In this document: one piece after another, positions 33,247-41,461 of the stretch
Position numbering within the stretch: position 1 is the first letter of the stretch
How the letters are laid out: the number at the start of each line of letters is the position of its first letter
NCBI GenBank assembly: GCA_945906715.1
Contig: CAMDRK010000001.1
Span: forward strand, 1-45,920
From: Nitrospira lenta
GTDB lineage: Bacteria; Nitrospirota; Nitrospiria; Nitrospirales; Nitrospiraceae
Length of the DNA stretch: 45,920 bases
Direction of reading: 5' to 3'
Translations under genes and position numbers: made by a program
Notes under the pieces: model-generated
Database searches by the model: none
The model's input: the letters and a program-made list of their open reading frames with translations, nothing else
What the model was told of the DNA's origin: nothing

Positions 33247-35862
33247 ATGAACGACGATCTCGCCTCGCTCTGCATCCAAGCTGATCCAATCGCCTTCCTT
33301 CAGCCTGGCAGTAATGCCGGCCACATTCGCAACGGCCGGCAATCCGTACTCGCGAGCAATAATCGCTCCGTGCGACAATGTCCCGCCCATCTCGGCGACC
33401 AACCCCGCTGCCACGCCAAACAACGGCGCCATACCTGGATCGATGACCGAGACCACGAGAATGTCTCCGCGGCAGACTCGGCTCCAATCCTCCATCGATC
33501 GAACGAAGCGAACCGGCCCCACGACCTGCCCCCCACTGATGGGAATACCGTGCAGTATCCCCTCCGAAGCCACAACGGACGATGTGTACGTACCTCTGAC
33601 CATCTCGCGCCAATCCTGAATCGTGTCTGGAACACTGACCGTGGCGTTGCGGTCTCGCTCGGCTCTGCGAACCTGAATCATCCCTTTCCAATCGCTCGCT
33701 CTTCCCGCTAGCAAGTCGGCACGCGCTTCGATCGTAAGATAGAAAACATCCTCCTGCGACGAAAGCCGCCCCTGTTCGACCAGCCACTCGCCCAAGCGAA
33801 GCAGAAGGCTTCGTGTTGCCGCCGAGTAGTACATCAAATGATGCCGGTTCGCTTCCCGCAGGGCAAAGAACCGGCAGAGCCGTCGATACCACCAGGAAAA
33901 GATGGCCCACCGGTGGAATCGCCATCCGAATCTCGTGCGAATCTCTGCAAGCGCTCGTTCTCGCACCATTGTTTGACGTTGAAGAATGTCCGCCGGAGCG
34001 GCGTTGGTCGGAGCCAGAATCTGCGTTCGTAATACCGACAACAACAGTTCGGGCTTGTCTGCGAACCGAGGTGACATGGGGTCCGACTCACCGACCCCTC
34101 GGTGACCATAGTCGTCGAGATACCGGTTAAAGGCACGGAGCACGTCGGTTCCTTCGAGCTTGCGACAAGCCGCAACCGGATTCCACCCCTCTTCGGTAAA
34201 CAGCGACATCACTGACGGGTCACGCCGAACCATCTCGGCCATTTCCGCCAGGCGGACAATCTGTTGCGCGCTGATCACCACCGCTTGACCCTGGAGCGCC
34301 CCGTTCAGCAGAGATCTCCAATCTCCGCCTAGCCAGCGGGGCAGTACACCGCCTAACGCCTGCAAGCAATGCGCAACCCCTCCTGCGGTGGCAAATGTCA
34401 GTTCCCGTTCATCGAGCCATTGCGCCAGGGCATCGAGGCGTGAAGCGATGTCTTCGGCTGAGAGAGTCCGAATACAATCAGGGCGATGTTCTGCAGCCAT
34501 CGCTTTCATCTCCGCGAACCAGGCCGGTCCACAACGCACAGCTTTTCTCATCTCGGCCATCATCGCAACCCCGGCGCGGACCACCGCAAACCACCCAAGC
34601 GGGCGGACCTCCGGCACCTTTGCAAGGATTTCTCCTCCCATCTGCTCCGTCATTAAAGAGGGATCTCCCCGCAGTTGTGCAATGAGAGAGTAAAACAACG
34701 TCATATTGATATAGGGACGTCCCTTGAACGTACGGACCGACGTGATCCCTTCCGGAATCTGGCATCCCATACGCCGATAGGGTGCAACAATATATCGCTC
34801 CATGAACTGCTCGAGAAACGACAGGCCGAGCGGGCTCGGCAACTCCGGCAACGTCTCCTTGAAGTTGGCGCGCGACCATTCGCAATCGTCATTGGTCAGT
34901 GGTCTAGGCCCGGCTAGGCCGGAGATGGCCCGTGCTTGAAGCAGCCACAGGCCACCCTCATCGTAGAGCCATTCGACATCCACAGGATGGCCGAATGATT
35001 TTTCAATCTGCTTGGCCGCACGGGCCAGGGCGAGCAGCTGATCGTCCGACAACGTGGCACGACCCACCGCCTCGTCCGATAGCGGCACTTCACAAAGACC
35101 CTGGCCTGTCACCCTCAAGGCCTGAGTTTGCCTGGCAATCGTCCGTTGACTGACCCGGGAGGGCTGACCGTTCTCTGCGATCTCAACCACATACTGGTCC
35201 GGCGTCGCGCTCCCATCCACGAGGGCTGCCGCGAGCCCCGCCACCGCATTGACCATCACCTGGGTCTCTCTGCCTGTAAGTGGATGGACGGAATAGGCCA
35301 CGCCGGCGGCGCTCGCCTCTAGCAGCGGTTGAATCACGATTGCCATGGCGGGAGGTGTTTCGTTCAACCCCGATGTTGCATGGTAATTCAGAACCCGCTC
35401 ATCCCAGATCGACAGCCACAGATCCTTGACTGCCGAACCTATCTCCTCCAGCGAAACGCCGAGGCGCGTACGGTAGACTCCGGCAAAACTCGCATGAACT
35501 CCATCCTCGTTCGTCGCCGACGACCGCACCGCCCACAGCCCATGCGGCGCCAGATCCAGCCGGTGAACCTGTTCGATGATCTGAGCCGTCAACTCATCGA
35601 TCGCGCAATCCCGAATGATGGTGTGGCAACGGGAGAGTATCCGTTGGCGCTCAGATCCGGAGGAATGCAGAGCTGCCTGCCACTCCTTCGTTGGAGAAAA
35701 TCCCTGCGTCCGAAGCGCGTGCTCATAGGCCTCCGTCGTGATGCAGAGTCCGGCTGGAACGGAAAATCCTCCTGCGAGCAGACGAGCTAAGCCCAGGGCT
35801 TTCCCACCGACAAGGGATGGTTGCGTGCAGGCGGCCAAGGGAAGAAGGAGAGGACGGTCCAT
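33196..35862 (-). CDS. PEP synthase-like dikinase with rifampicin-phosphotransferase-type domain order
   Basis: An 888-residue protein. The N-terminal ~320 residues are the PEP/pyruvate-dikinase ATP-grasp (LVGGKALGLARLLAGGFSVPAGLC). The phosphohistidine swivelling domain is at the C-terminus: GGTLSHGAIIAREYGLPAV, with the catalytic His at about 831. The TIM-barrel PEP domain of true PEP synthase is absent, and a ~440-residue middle region replaces it. That is the order of rifampicin phosphotransferase. Glycerate 2-kinase ends 14 bases upstream, so a small-molecule phosphoryl-transfer role is equally possible. The start is ATG 35862. Its C-terminus is altered by repeat W12. Confidence 0.82.
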   Translation of the reverse strand: MDRPLLLPLAACTQPSLVGGKALGLARLLAGGFSVPAGLCITTEAYEHALRTQGFSPTKEWQAALHSSGSERQRILSRCHTIIRDCAIDELTAQIIEQVHRLDLAPHGLWAVRSSATNEDGVHASFAGVYRTRLGVSLEEIGSAVKDLWLSIWDERVLNYHATSGLNETPPAMAIVIQPLLEASAAGVAYSVHPLTGRETQVMVNAVAGLAAALVDGSATPDQYVVEIAENGQPSRVSQRTIARQTQALRVTGQGLCEVPLSDEAVGRATLSDDQLLALARAAKQIEKSFGHPVDVEWLYDEGGLWLLQARAISGLAGPRPLTNDDCEWSRANFKETLPELPSPLGLSFLEQFMERYIVAPYRRMGCQIPEGITSVRTFKGRPYINMTLFYSLIAQLRGDPSLMTEQMGGEILAKVPEVRPLGWFAVVRAGVAMMAEMRKAVRCGPAWFAEMKAMAAEHRPDCIRTLSAEDIASRLDALAQWLDERELTFATAGGVAHCLQALGGVLPRWLGGDWRSLLNGALQGQAVVISAQQIVRLAEMAEMVRRDPSVMSLFTEEGWNPVAACRKLEGTDVLRAFNRYLDDYGHRGVGESDPMSPRFADKPELLLSVLRTQILAPTNAAPADILQRQTMVRERALAEIRTRFGWRFHRWAIFSWWYRRLCRFFALREANRHHLMYYSAATRSLLLRLGEWLVEQGRLSSQEDVFYLTIEARADLLAGRASDWKGMIQVRRAERDRNATVSVPDTIQDWREMVRGTYTSSVVASEGILHGIPISGGQVVGPVRFVRSMEDWSRVCRGDILVVSVIDPGMAPLFGVAAGLVAEMGGTLSHGAIIAREYGLPAVANVAGITARLKEGDWISLDAERGEIVVHGREAWGQRLGAKTSSQ

Positions 35863-35876
35863 GAAGTGGATACTAC

Positions 35877-37208
35877 CTAGAGGACAAGAAGGAGGTAAAG
35901 GTCATTCACGTTGGTGCCGGTGGGACCAGTCATGATGAGCTGATTGAGCCGCTTCAACGCGGGATAGGTGTCGTGATGCTTCAACGCGCCCTTCAGGTCC
36001 ACCGAAAGGGGCTGTGCGCGCGCCACGGTATTGCCATCAATCACGGCGCCTGCCGCGTCAGTCGGACCGTCTGTGCCATCGGTACCGATCGCCACTACCC
36101 ACACCTTGGCCAGGCCTGCGATTTCTAACGCAGCTGCAGCAGCAAATTCTTGCGCCCTCCCGCCCGTTCCCTTTCCAGTGACAGTCACAGTGGTTTCCCC
36201 GCCGGCTACCACACAACAGGGCCTCTTGACCGGTTTGCCTGATCGCACTATGCTTTTCGCGAGGGCGCCGAACCTCTGCCCTTCATCTCGCGCCTCTCCA
36301 GTTAAGGCCGACCTATTCACGAAAGTTCGCAGACCTGACTCGCCGGCTGCCTGTGCCACTGCCATAACGGCCGCTTCGTTGTTCCCGACGATATGATGAT
36401 GGACTCGACGAAACAGAGAGGAGCCAGGCTTTGGAGTCTCATCCACAAGTCCCTGATATCCACGTTCGAGATGCAGGCGCACTCGCTGAGGGACCGCCCG
36501 CCAGATGCGACGGCGTTTCAAAATCGTGACCGCCTCTTGATAGGTTGTCGGGTCCGGGACTGTCGGCCCTGAGGCAATGGCGCTGAGGTCATCACCCAAC
36601 ACATCAGACAGAATCAGCGTCACAACGGTGGCTTCGGTCAATTCGGCAAGACGTCCGCCCTTGATGCGGGAGAGATGTTTTCTGACGGTATTGATTTCAC
36701 GGATACTCGCTCCGCATCGCAAGAGTTCCTGCGTGGTCCGTTGCTTGTCGGCTAGCGTAATCCCTGCAACAGGAGCAGGCAATAAACTCGAAGCCCCACC
36801 GGATAGAAGCACGATCAAGAGGTCTCGCCGGCCAAGTCCTGCGGCCATGGCACTAAGCCTGGCTGCCGCCTGCCGCCCGAACCGATCGGGAACTGGATGA
36901 CCTGCTTCTGCAACAACAATCCGTTTCGTCGGCACAACATGGCCATGCTTGACCACGACGAAGCCGCCTTGCAATCGAGGGCCCAGCCGCTGTTCTACCG
37001 CCTGGGCCATCGAAGCCGTGGCCTTCCCTGCCCCGACCACAACTACGCGCTCATATCGACGCAGGTCATATCGACGCCGGCCAATGACCAGCTCGTTGCC
37101 GTTTCTTGAGATGGCGCGACCGACCGCCTTCCTGGCGTCGACCGCACCCAGTCCTTGACGAATTAATTTCTTCAGAAGTGGCCGGATAGGAGAGGAAGGA
37201 ATCTGCAT
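35877..37208 (-). CDS. Glycerate 2-kinase (MOFRL / DUF4147 type)
   Basis: A 443-residue class II glycerate kinase. The N-terminal DUF4147 domain contains VVVGAGKATASMAQAVE and LLSGGASSLLPAP. The C-terminal MOFRL domain contains CVVAGGETTVTVTGKGTGGRAQE and AIGTDGTDGPTDAAGAV. It phosphorylates D-glycerate to 2-phosphoglycerate, entering glycolysis near PEP. ATG 37208 is used (a GTG lies just before). The downstream dikinase follows after 14 bases, so both may belong to one operon. Confidence 0.92.
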   Translation of the reverse strand: MQIPSSPIRPLLKKLIRQGLGAVDARKAVGRAISRNGNELVIGRRRYDLRRYERVVVVGAGKATASMAQAVEQRLGPRLQGGFVVVKHGHVVPTKRIVVAEAGHPVPDRFGRQAAARLSAMAAGLGRRDLLIVLLSGGASSLLPAPVAGITLADKQRTTQELLRCGASIREINTVRKHLSRIKGGRLAELTEATVVTLILSDVLGDDLSAIASGPTVPDPTTYQEAVTILKRRRIWRAVPQRVRLHLERGYQGLVDETPKPGSSLFRRVHHHIVGNNEAAVMAVAQAAGESGLRTFVNRSALTGEARDEGQRFGALAKSIVRSGKPVKRPCCVVAGGETTVTVTGKGTGGRAQEFAAAAALEIAGLAKVWVVAIGTDGTDGPTDAAGAVIDGNTVARAQPLSVDLKGALKHHDTYPALKRLNQLIMTGPTGTNVNDLYLLLVL

Positions 37209-37244
37209 CACGCTGCTGATGGGCTCGCTGTGTACGTCATCTTA

Positions 37245-37336
37245 GGATGGTCCGGTGAGTCCCCCACTGCGCGCGTCCAACGAGGGTCTTCTGAGACCGC
37301 GCGTTGCGCGAGCACAGGGGACTCACCGGACCATCC
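37245..37336 (+). repeat. Family C variable-stem palindrome, copy C8
   Basis: Stem GGATGGTCCGGTGAGTCCCC, core ACTGCGCGCGTCCAACGAGG, then CCGCGCGTTGCGCGAGCACA and the perfectly complementary stem GGGGACTCACCGGACCATCC. It has the most perfect stem of all copies and lies between the lytic transglycosylase gene (upstream on the minus strand) and glycerate 2-kinase. Confidence 0.9.
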
Positions 37337-37341
37337 CCCTT

Positions 37342-38415
37342 CTAAGGAGTCTTGTCCTGCTTGAAACAACGGCTCGGACAAGTCTGCCGAGGGACTTTCA
37401 TTTGATAGGTTCCGCGTGGAAGCACATCTTTCTTGAATTCAGGATTCAGCATCTTGAGTTCCAAGAAGTAGGTTCCATATTCTTCGGCAATCGAGGTGAG
37501 GGCTCGTTGGGAATCTTTCACGTTGACGGTGACTGTTTCAATTTCCATCGGCACATACAGGTCTTTCTTGCTCAGCCCCAAGTACTTCTCAGGCTGCGAA
37601 TAGATTTCCTTGGCGGCGATGATTCTCGGGACATAGCGCATCGTTTCCCTCGGCCCGTGCATCTTCCAGTAGTCGGTAATATTTTGATCCTTCAAAAGCT
37701 TGCGAACTCGTTCTTCACCGGCATTGTACGAAGCCATGGCCATGAACCAATCGTTTTCCTTGAAATCCTTGAGATAGCGCAAATACTTGACCGCCGCTTC
37801 CGTCGACATTTCCAGATTGCGGCGTTCGTCCAGGACCGCGTCGCTCTTGAGACGATAGCGTCGTCCGGTGGAAGGGATAAACTGCCATGGCCCGGACGCT
37901 TTCGCCTTTGAATAGGCGGCGGCCACACACTTGCTCTCCACCAGCAACATATACTTGAGGTCGTCCGGTAACCCGGCCTCGGCCAACTGTTTTTCGGCGG
38001 GAGGGAAACAACGTCCGGTTCGTTTGGCGAGAATGATACTTTCGCCCTGATCCTCCAAAAATTGATAGAACTCATATTCGATACGTTCCCGTACCTGCCA
38101 GTTATCGAGCGGAACCGGTTGGCCGGCAAAGGTCAACTTGTCAGGCAGCTTAAACGAACTAAGGAAGTAGCGCTCTCCATCTCGCTTGATTTCCGGAAGA
38201 ATGACGAGGCGATCTTCTGGCTCGTTGGGATCCTCAAGAGGATCGACCAAGATTACCTCTCGGTCTGGTTCTCCAGTGGCTCCAGATCGAGGCGTACTCT
38301 CTTTTGCCTCGGACTGTTCAGGTTGCGCCTGTGCCCCCGTCACAATCGGAAGCATGAGCACCATCCACAACCCGTTGAGCGCCAATACTCTTCGAACCCA
38401 TGTCGTCATGCCCAT
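37342..38415 (-). CDS. Membrane-bound lytic transglycosylase (MltD-like, SLT domain)
   Basis: Cleaves peptidoglycan between MurNAc and GlcNAc with anhydro-ring formation. From ATG 38415 (AGGAGG four bases upstream) the protein is ~357 residues with a signal peptide (VLALNGLWMVLMLPIV ... AQAQ). The SLT core is typical: catalytic glutamate in LLVESKC, then SKAKASGPWQFIPSTGRRYRL and MASYNAGEERV with PRIIAA. The C-terminal segment (VTVNVKDSQRALTSIAEEYG, LNPEF, LPRGTYQMKVP) is a degenerate LysM-like domain that may bind peptidoglycan. The ORF to 38589 is not needed. Confidence 0.88.
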   Translation of the reverse strand: MGMTTWVRRVLALNGLWMVLMLPIVTGAQAQPEQSEAKESTPRSGATGEPDREVILVDPLEDPNEPEDRLVILPEIKRDGERYFLSSFKLPDKLTFAGQPVPLDNWQVRERIEYEFYQFLEDQGESIILAKRTGRCFPPAEKQLAEAGLPDDLKYMLLVESKCVAAAYSKAKASGPWQFIPSTGRRYRLKSDAVLDERRNLEMSTEAAVKYLRYLKDFKENDWFMAMASYNAGEERVRKLLKDQNITDYWKMHGPRETMRYVPRIIAAKEIYSQPEKYLGLSKKDLYVPMEIETVTVNVKDSQRALTSIAEEYGTYFLELKMLNPEFKKDVLPRGTYQMKVPRQTCPSRCFKQDKTP

Positions 38416-38524
38416 CCTGCCTCCTACGTACAGTGAACGATCCATAGCAACTTTGTATGCTAACAGTCTGATAAGGGACCGGCAAGCATGATCGACTTTC
38501 AGATTCGTGCTAGACTGCGCGACT

Positions 38525-39223
38525 ATGCGTGCGCTGGTCCTCCTCAACGATCGCATCACCCACTGCACTGCCTGTTCACGGCTCGTCACCTATCGGGAGA
38601 CGATTGCCAGAGAGAAGCGGAAGCAGTATGAGGACTGGACCTATTGGGGACGTCCGGTCCCTGGATTCGGGGACTCCCATGCCCGCCTCTACGTGCTCGG
38701 ACTCGCGCCTGCTGCCCACGGTGCCAACCGAACTGGGCGGGTATTTACAGGCGATCGCAGCGGGGACTGGCTCTATGACGCCTTACACCGATTTGGCTTC
38801 GCCAACCAACCAGGCTCACACCACCGGGATGACGGGCTGAAGCTATCGGACTGTTATATTGGCGCCACGATCCGTTGCGCGCCGCCAGACAACAAACCGG
38901 CCCCTGAAGAATTCAAGGCCTGCCGCCCCTATCTGAGCGAAGAGCTCCGGTCATTACGGAGGATTCGAGTGGTTGTGGCGCTGGGCAAGATTGCGTTCGA
39001 TCATTACTTGAAAGTCTGCCGTGATGAGGGATTGCAACTTCCCTCACCGCTCCCGAAATTTTCCCATGGAACCGTGCAAGTTCTTCCCTGGGGCATTACT
39101 CTGATCGGCTCATACCATCCCAGCCAACAAAATACCTTCACCGGACTATTGACCAGGCCGATGTTTCACCACATCTTCGCAACCGCTCGCCAACGACTTG
39201 CCGAGGCGGAGCGAGTGAAGTAG
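38525..39223 (+). CDS. Uracil-DNA glycosylase, family 5 (UDGb)
   Basis: A 232-residue iron-sulfur uracil-DNA glycosylase of family 5. Motif 1 is LGLAPAAHGANRTGRVFTGD, and motif 2 is the C-terminal GSYHPSQQNTFTG. Cysteines that ligate a 4Fe-4S cluster are present (CTAC near the N-terminus, plus RCAPP and CRPY). It excises uracil and some other deaminated purines. ATG 38525 is used, although GTG 38507 is open. Divergent from the lytic transglycosylase gene. Confidence 0.93.
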   Translation: MRALVLLNDRITHCTACSRLVTYRETIAREKRKQYEDWTYWGRPVPGFGDSHARLYVLGLAPAAHGANRTGRVFTGDRSGDWLYDALHRFGFANQPGSHHRDDGLKLSDCYIGATIRCAPPDNKPAPEEFKACRPYLSEELRSLRRIRVVVALGKIAFDHYLKVCRDEGLQLPSPLPKFSHGTVQVLPWGITLIGSYHPSQQNTFTGLLTRPMFHHIFATARQRLAEAERVK

Positions 39224-39320
39224 GTTGAGGCCGAGGTCAAGGTCAAGGTCAAGATTGAGCGAAGATCTAATGTTCTCATCTTAGCCTCAACCTTAGCCTG
39301 AACCTCAACCTTCCTGCTAG
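39223..39320. repeat. Word-tandem palindrome, AGGTCAAGGTCA type (W13) with CTAGCAGG edge
   Basis: Left arm (GAGGTCAAGGTCAAGGTCA, after TTGAGGCC) and right arm (CTTAGCCTCAACCTTAGCC, TGAACCTCAACC) pair. The 8-mer CTAGCAGG (minus strand, 39313-39320) lies between the palindrome and the transaldolase stop. It is flanked by the convergent UDG and transaldolase genes. Confidence 0.7.
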
Positions 39321-39323
39321 TTT

Positions 39324-39971
39324 TTACTTCTTGGCTTGTGCTTCCCAATCCGCCAGAAACTTCTTGAGTCCGCTATCGGTCAGGGGGTGTTTTACCATCT
39401 GCTGAAAAATCGAGAAGGGCATCGTACAAATATGTCCACCGGCGAGCGCAGCTTCGACGACATGCTGAGGATGACGCACACTTGCCACCAACACCTGGGT
39501 CTTATAGTCATAATTGCGGTAGATGGTCAGGATCTGGCGGATCAGTTCCATCCCGTTTGAACTGATGTCGTCAAGCCGACCGATGAAGGGTGAGACGCAC
39601 CAGGCACCGGCTTTTGCTGCAAGAAGCGCCTGGGTTGGAGAAAAGCACAACGTGACGTTCACCTTGATGCCCTCGGCGGCCAATCGTTTGGTGGCCTTCA
39701 ATCCCTCTGCAATCAACGGCACCTTTACGACAATGTTCTTATGGATCTTTGCAAGTTCCTTCCCTTCCTTCACCATGGCATCGGCTTCGAGGCTGACAAC
39801 TTCTGCACTGATCGGCCCATCCACGATGTTGCAAATCTCGACGAGCATTTCCTTAAAGCTTCGTCCTTCCTTGGCGACAAGCGACGGATTCGTGGTTACT
39901 CCGTCAAGAAGTCCGAGGCTGGCCGCCTCCTGGATTTCCTTGACGTTGGCTGTATCAAGAAAGAATTTCAT
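39324..39971 (-). CDS. Transaldolase / fructose-6-phosphate aldolase-like protein
   Basis: A 215-residue TalC/FSA-type transaldolase. The Schiff-base lysine is K83 in NIVVKVPL. DTAN near the N-terminus, TTNPSLVAKEG and SPFIGRLDD are the other family motifs. Small transaldolases of this length work either in the non-oxidative pentose phosphate pathway or as fructose-6-phosphate aldolases, and sequence alone does not decide. AAGGA lies about eight bases before ATG 39971. Confidence 0.9.
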   Translation of the reverse strand: MKFFLDTANVKEIQEAASLGLLDGVTTNPSLVAKEGRSFKEMLVEICNIVDGPISAEVVSLEADAMVKEGKELAKIHKNIVVKVPLIAEGLKATKRLAAEGIKVNVTLCFSPTQALLAAKAGAWCVSPFIGRLDDISSNGMELIRQILTIYRNYDYKTQVLVASVRHPQHVVEAALAGGHICTMPFSIFQQMVKHPLTDSGLKKFLADWEAQAKK

Positions 39972-40166
39972 GGCATTGTCCTTTCATGTCGAAATGAGAA
40001 ATCATTGTGGTCAGTTCATTATCGGTTATTCTATGAAGAACTCAACCTGGCTACAATCCTCCACCAAGCATATGCCAGTTTGACAGGCCCAAGACTGCCG
40101 GTTAGAATCCGGCTTCACCATGGCTCGTTTCTACGCTGCTTATATCCATACGACCGGGGAGAATGC

Positions 40167-40481
40167 ATGATGCAACGATCGGCCTGGGTACTCCTGTTTA
40201 GTCTGATCCTGACCGGCTGCGGCGGTGGAAATCCCTATCTTGAACAGTCACTCAAACCGGCTGAGCTTCAAGGCAAGGACAAGGCCTGGTTTGAGAAAAA
40301 CTGGGGAGCCCCGAGCGGCAAAGCCACCAGATTTTTTGGCGGCGAAACCTGGACCTACTATCGCATCGCCGGCGGAAAATCAGGCCCACCTTTCTTTAAC
40401 TTCACCCCTAATCAGTGCCAGATCACGCTCAAATTCGACAAAGAAGAAAAGCTGTCCGACTCCAGTTACTCAGGCTGTTAA
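40167..40481 (+). CDS. Small lipoprotein (BamE/SmpA-like)
   Basis: A 104-residue lipoprotein: signal sequence, then lipobox LTGC (SLILTGCGGG). The mature part (KAWFEKNWGAPSGKATRFFGGETWTYYRIAGG, quoted as KAWFEKNWGAP and FFGGETWTYY) resembles the BamE/SmpA fold used in outer membrane assembly. The start is ATG 40167, with GGAG seven bases upstream; the longer upstream frame is spurious. Its TAA stop shares the TTAA at 40478-40481 with the convergent gene. Confidence 0.7.
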   Translation: MMQRSAWVLLFSLILTGCGGGNPYLEQSLKPAELQGKDKAWFEKNWGAPSGKATRFFGGETWTYYRIAGGKSGPPFFNFTPNQCQITLKFDKEEKLSDSSYSGC

Positions 40482-40729
40482 CCGGCAAGTTTTTCCTGAA
40501 ATTTGTGTGCGCAGGATTGGCTACAGAAATAATACTTCTGCCCCCCAATATCTTGCGTTATTGCCACTTCCCGTGGAACAAATACTAAACAAACAGGATC
40601 CTGAACCATGTGATCCTTATCCGGGAGTAGACCATCCGGTTCACCCGGGCCTTTGAGCGCCCGAACGGCACGCCGGATAAGAAAATACAGCACCACAAGC
40701 AACCCGAGAATGAGGATAATTCTATACAT
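40478..40729 (-). CDS. Membrane-anchored TRASH/YHS-like metal-binding protein
   Basis: An 83-residue protein: an N-terminal membrane helix (MYRIILILGLLVVLYFLI) and a cytoplasmic or periplasmic metal-binding tail with DPVC near residue 45 and YYFCSQSC near the end, the arrangement of YHS/TRASH metal sensors. The convergent lipoprotein gene ends in the same TTAA tetramer. Confidence 0.75.
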   Translation of the reverse strand: MYRIILILGLLVVLYFLIRRAVRALKGPGEPDGLLPDKDHMVQDPVCLVFVPREVAITQDIGGQKYYFCSQSCAHKFQEKLAG

Positions 40730-40927
40730 AGTGGGGTGTCCTTACTGATGCCACAATCCTATGGGACAGCGTGACCACTGTCAAGGGTTCCCCATTCTAT
40801 CTTGGCCGATATACTAACGAATTCTCGTTCCCATCTTCTATTCAAACGGCCTAGCTGCATATGGGCGGAAGGGCCTACCTTTAAAGATAAATCAGTACTT
40901 CAGGTGGGTATGCTTCCGCATTCCATC

Positions 40928-41095
40928 ATGGTAGATTGCGCCATGACGATTTGTGATAAATGCCGCGGGGCGATGTTACCGGAACGGGCAGTGGATCTGA
41001 ACGCAGGGCTTGCGATCACAGTGTTCGCGTGTTTGAACTGTGGTCGCCGGAAATCAGCGGATCAGGAACCTCGGCCTATTACCGCACGACATTAA
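40928..41095 (+). CDS. Small zinc-ribbon protein
   Basis: About 55 residues from ATG 40928 (ATG 40943 possible). Two CxxC pairs, CDKC and CLNC (followed by GRR), form a zinc ribbon. A longer open frame from 40802 lacks support. Typical of tiny regulatory or ribosome-associated zinc proteins. The next small gene follows nine bases downstream. Confidence 0.55.
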   Translation: MVDCAMTICDKCRGAMLPERAVDLNAGLAITVFACLNCGRRKSADQEPRPITARH

Positions 41096-41103
41096 CCGGC
41101 GCT

Positions 41104-41298
41104 ATGACAGAACCGAAACCGCTCACGTACGACGAGCACAAGGCAGCTGAAGCCGCCTTCCGTGGCGATCCGCCCAATGCCGATTGGACAGACTCAGCCC
41201 AGGAAATTTATGCTCGTCTATCTGCAGCGATCGCCACACGAAGAGCCGCTGTGCTCGCTCACTCAAGCGAGCGGGATCTTGAGACAATCGGTCGATAA
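41104..41298 (+). CDS. Hypothetical 64-residue protein
   Basis: Begins MTEPKPLTYDEHKAAEAAFR at ATG 41104 and contains FRGDPPNADWTDSAQEIYARL, which looks like a conserved helical domain. No family recognised. It may form a small operon with the zinc-ribbon gene just upstream. The gap after it (41299-41461) shows nothing I can call. Confidence 0.5.
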   Translation: MTEPKPLTYDEHKAAEAAFRGDPPNADWTDSAQEIYARLSAAIATRRAAVLAHSSERDLETIGR

Positions 41299-41461
41299 CC
41301 CATAATGCAGTCCCCCTCGTACGCCACACGATAGCTGCCCCCACATCGTCTCAACTTCTTGCTTGTTATGGATCTGATGATGCCTCAACAGAGGATCCGT
41401 CGCGACAGCGGTAATTGCTGTTCAAATTTATAATGTAGGGAGCCGGAGCAGAGAAGAGAAT

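Noticed and set aside
40097..40120. tRNA-like T-arm (GCCGG-TTAGAAT-CCGGC) followed by TTCACCA
   Set aside because: No acceptor, D or anticodon arms fit upstream; a chance resemblance.
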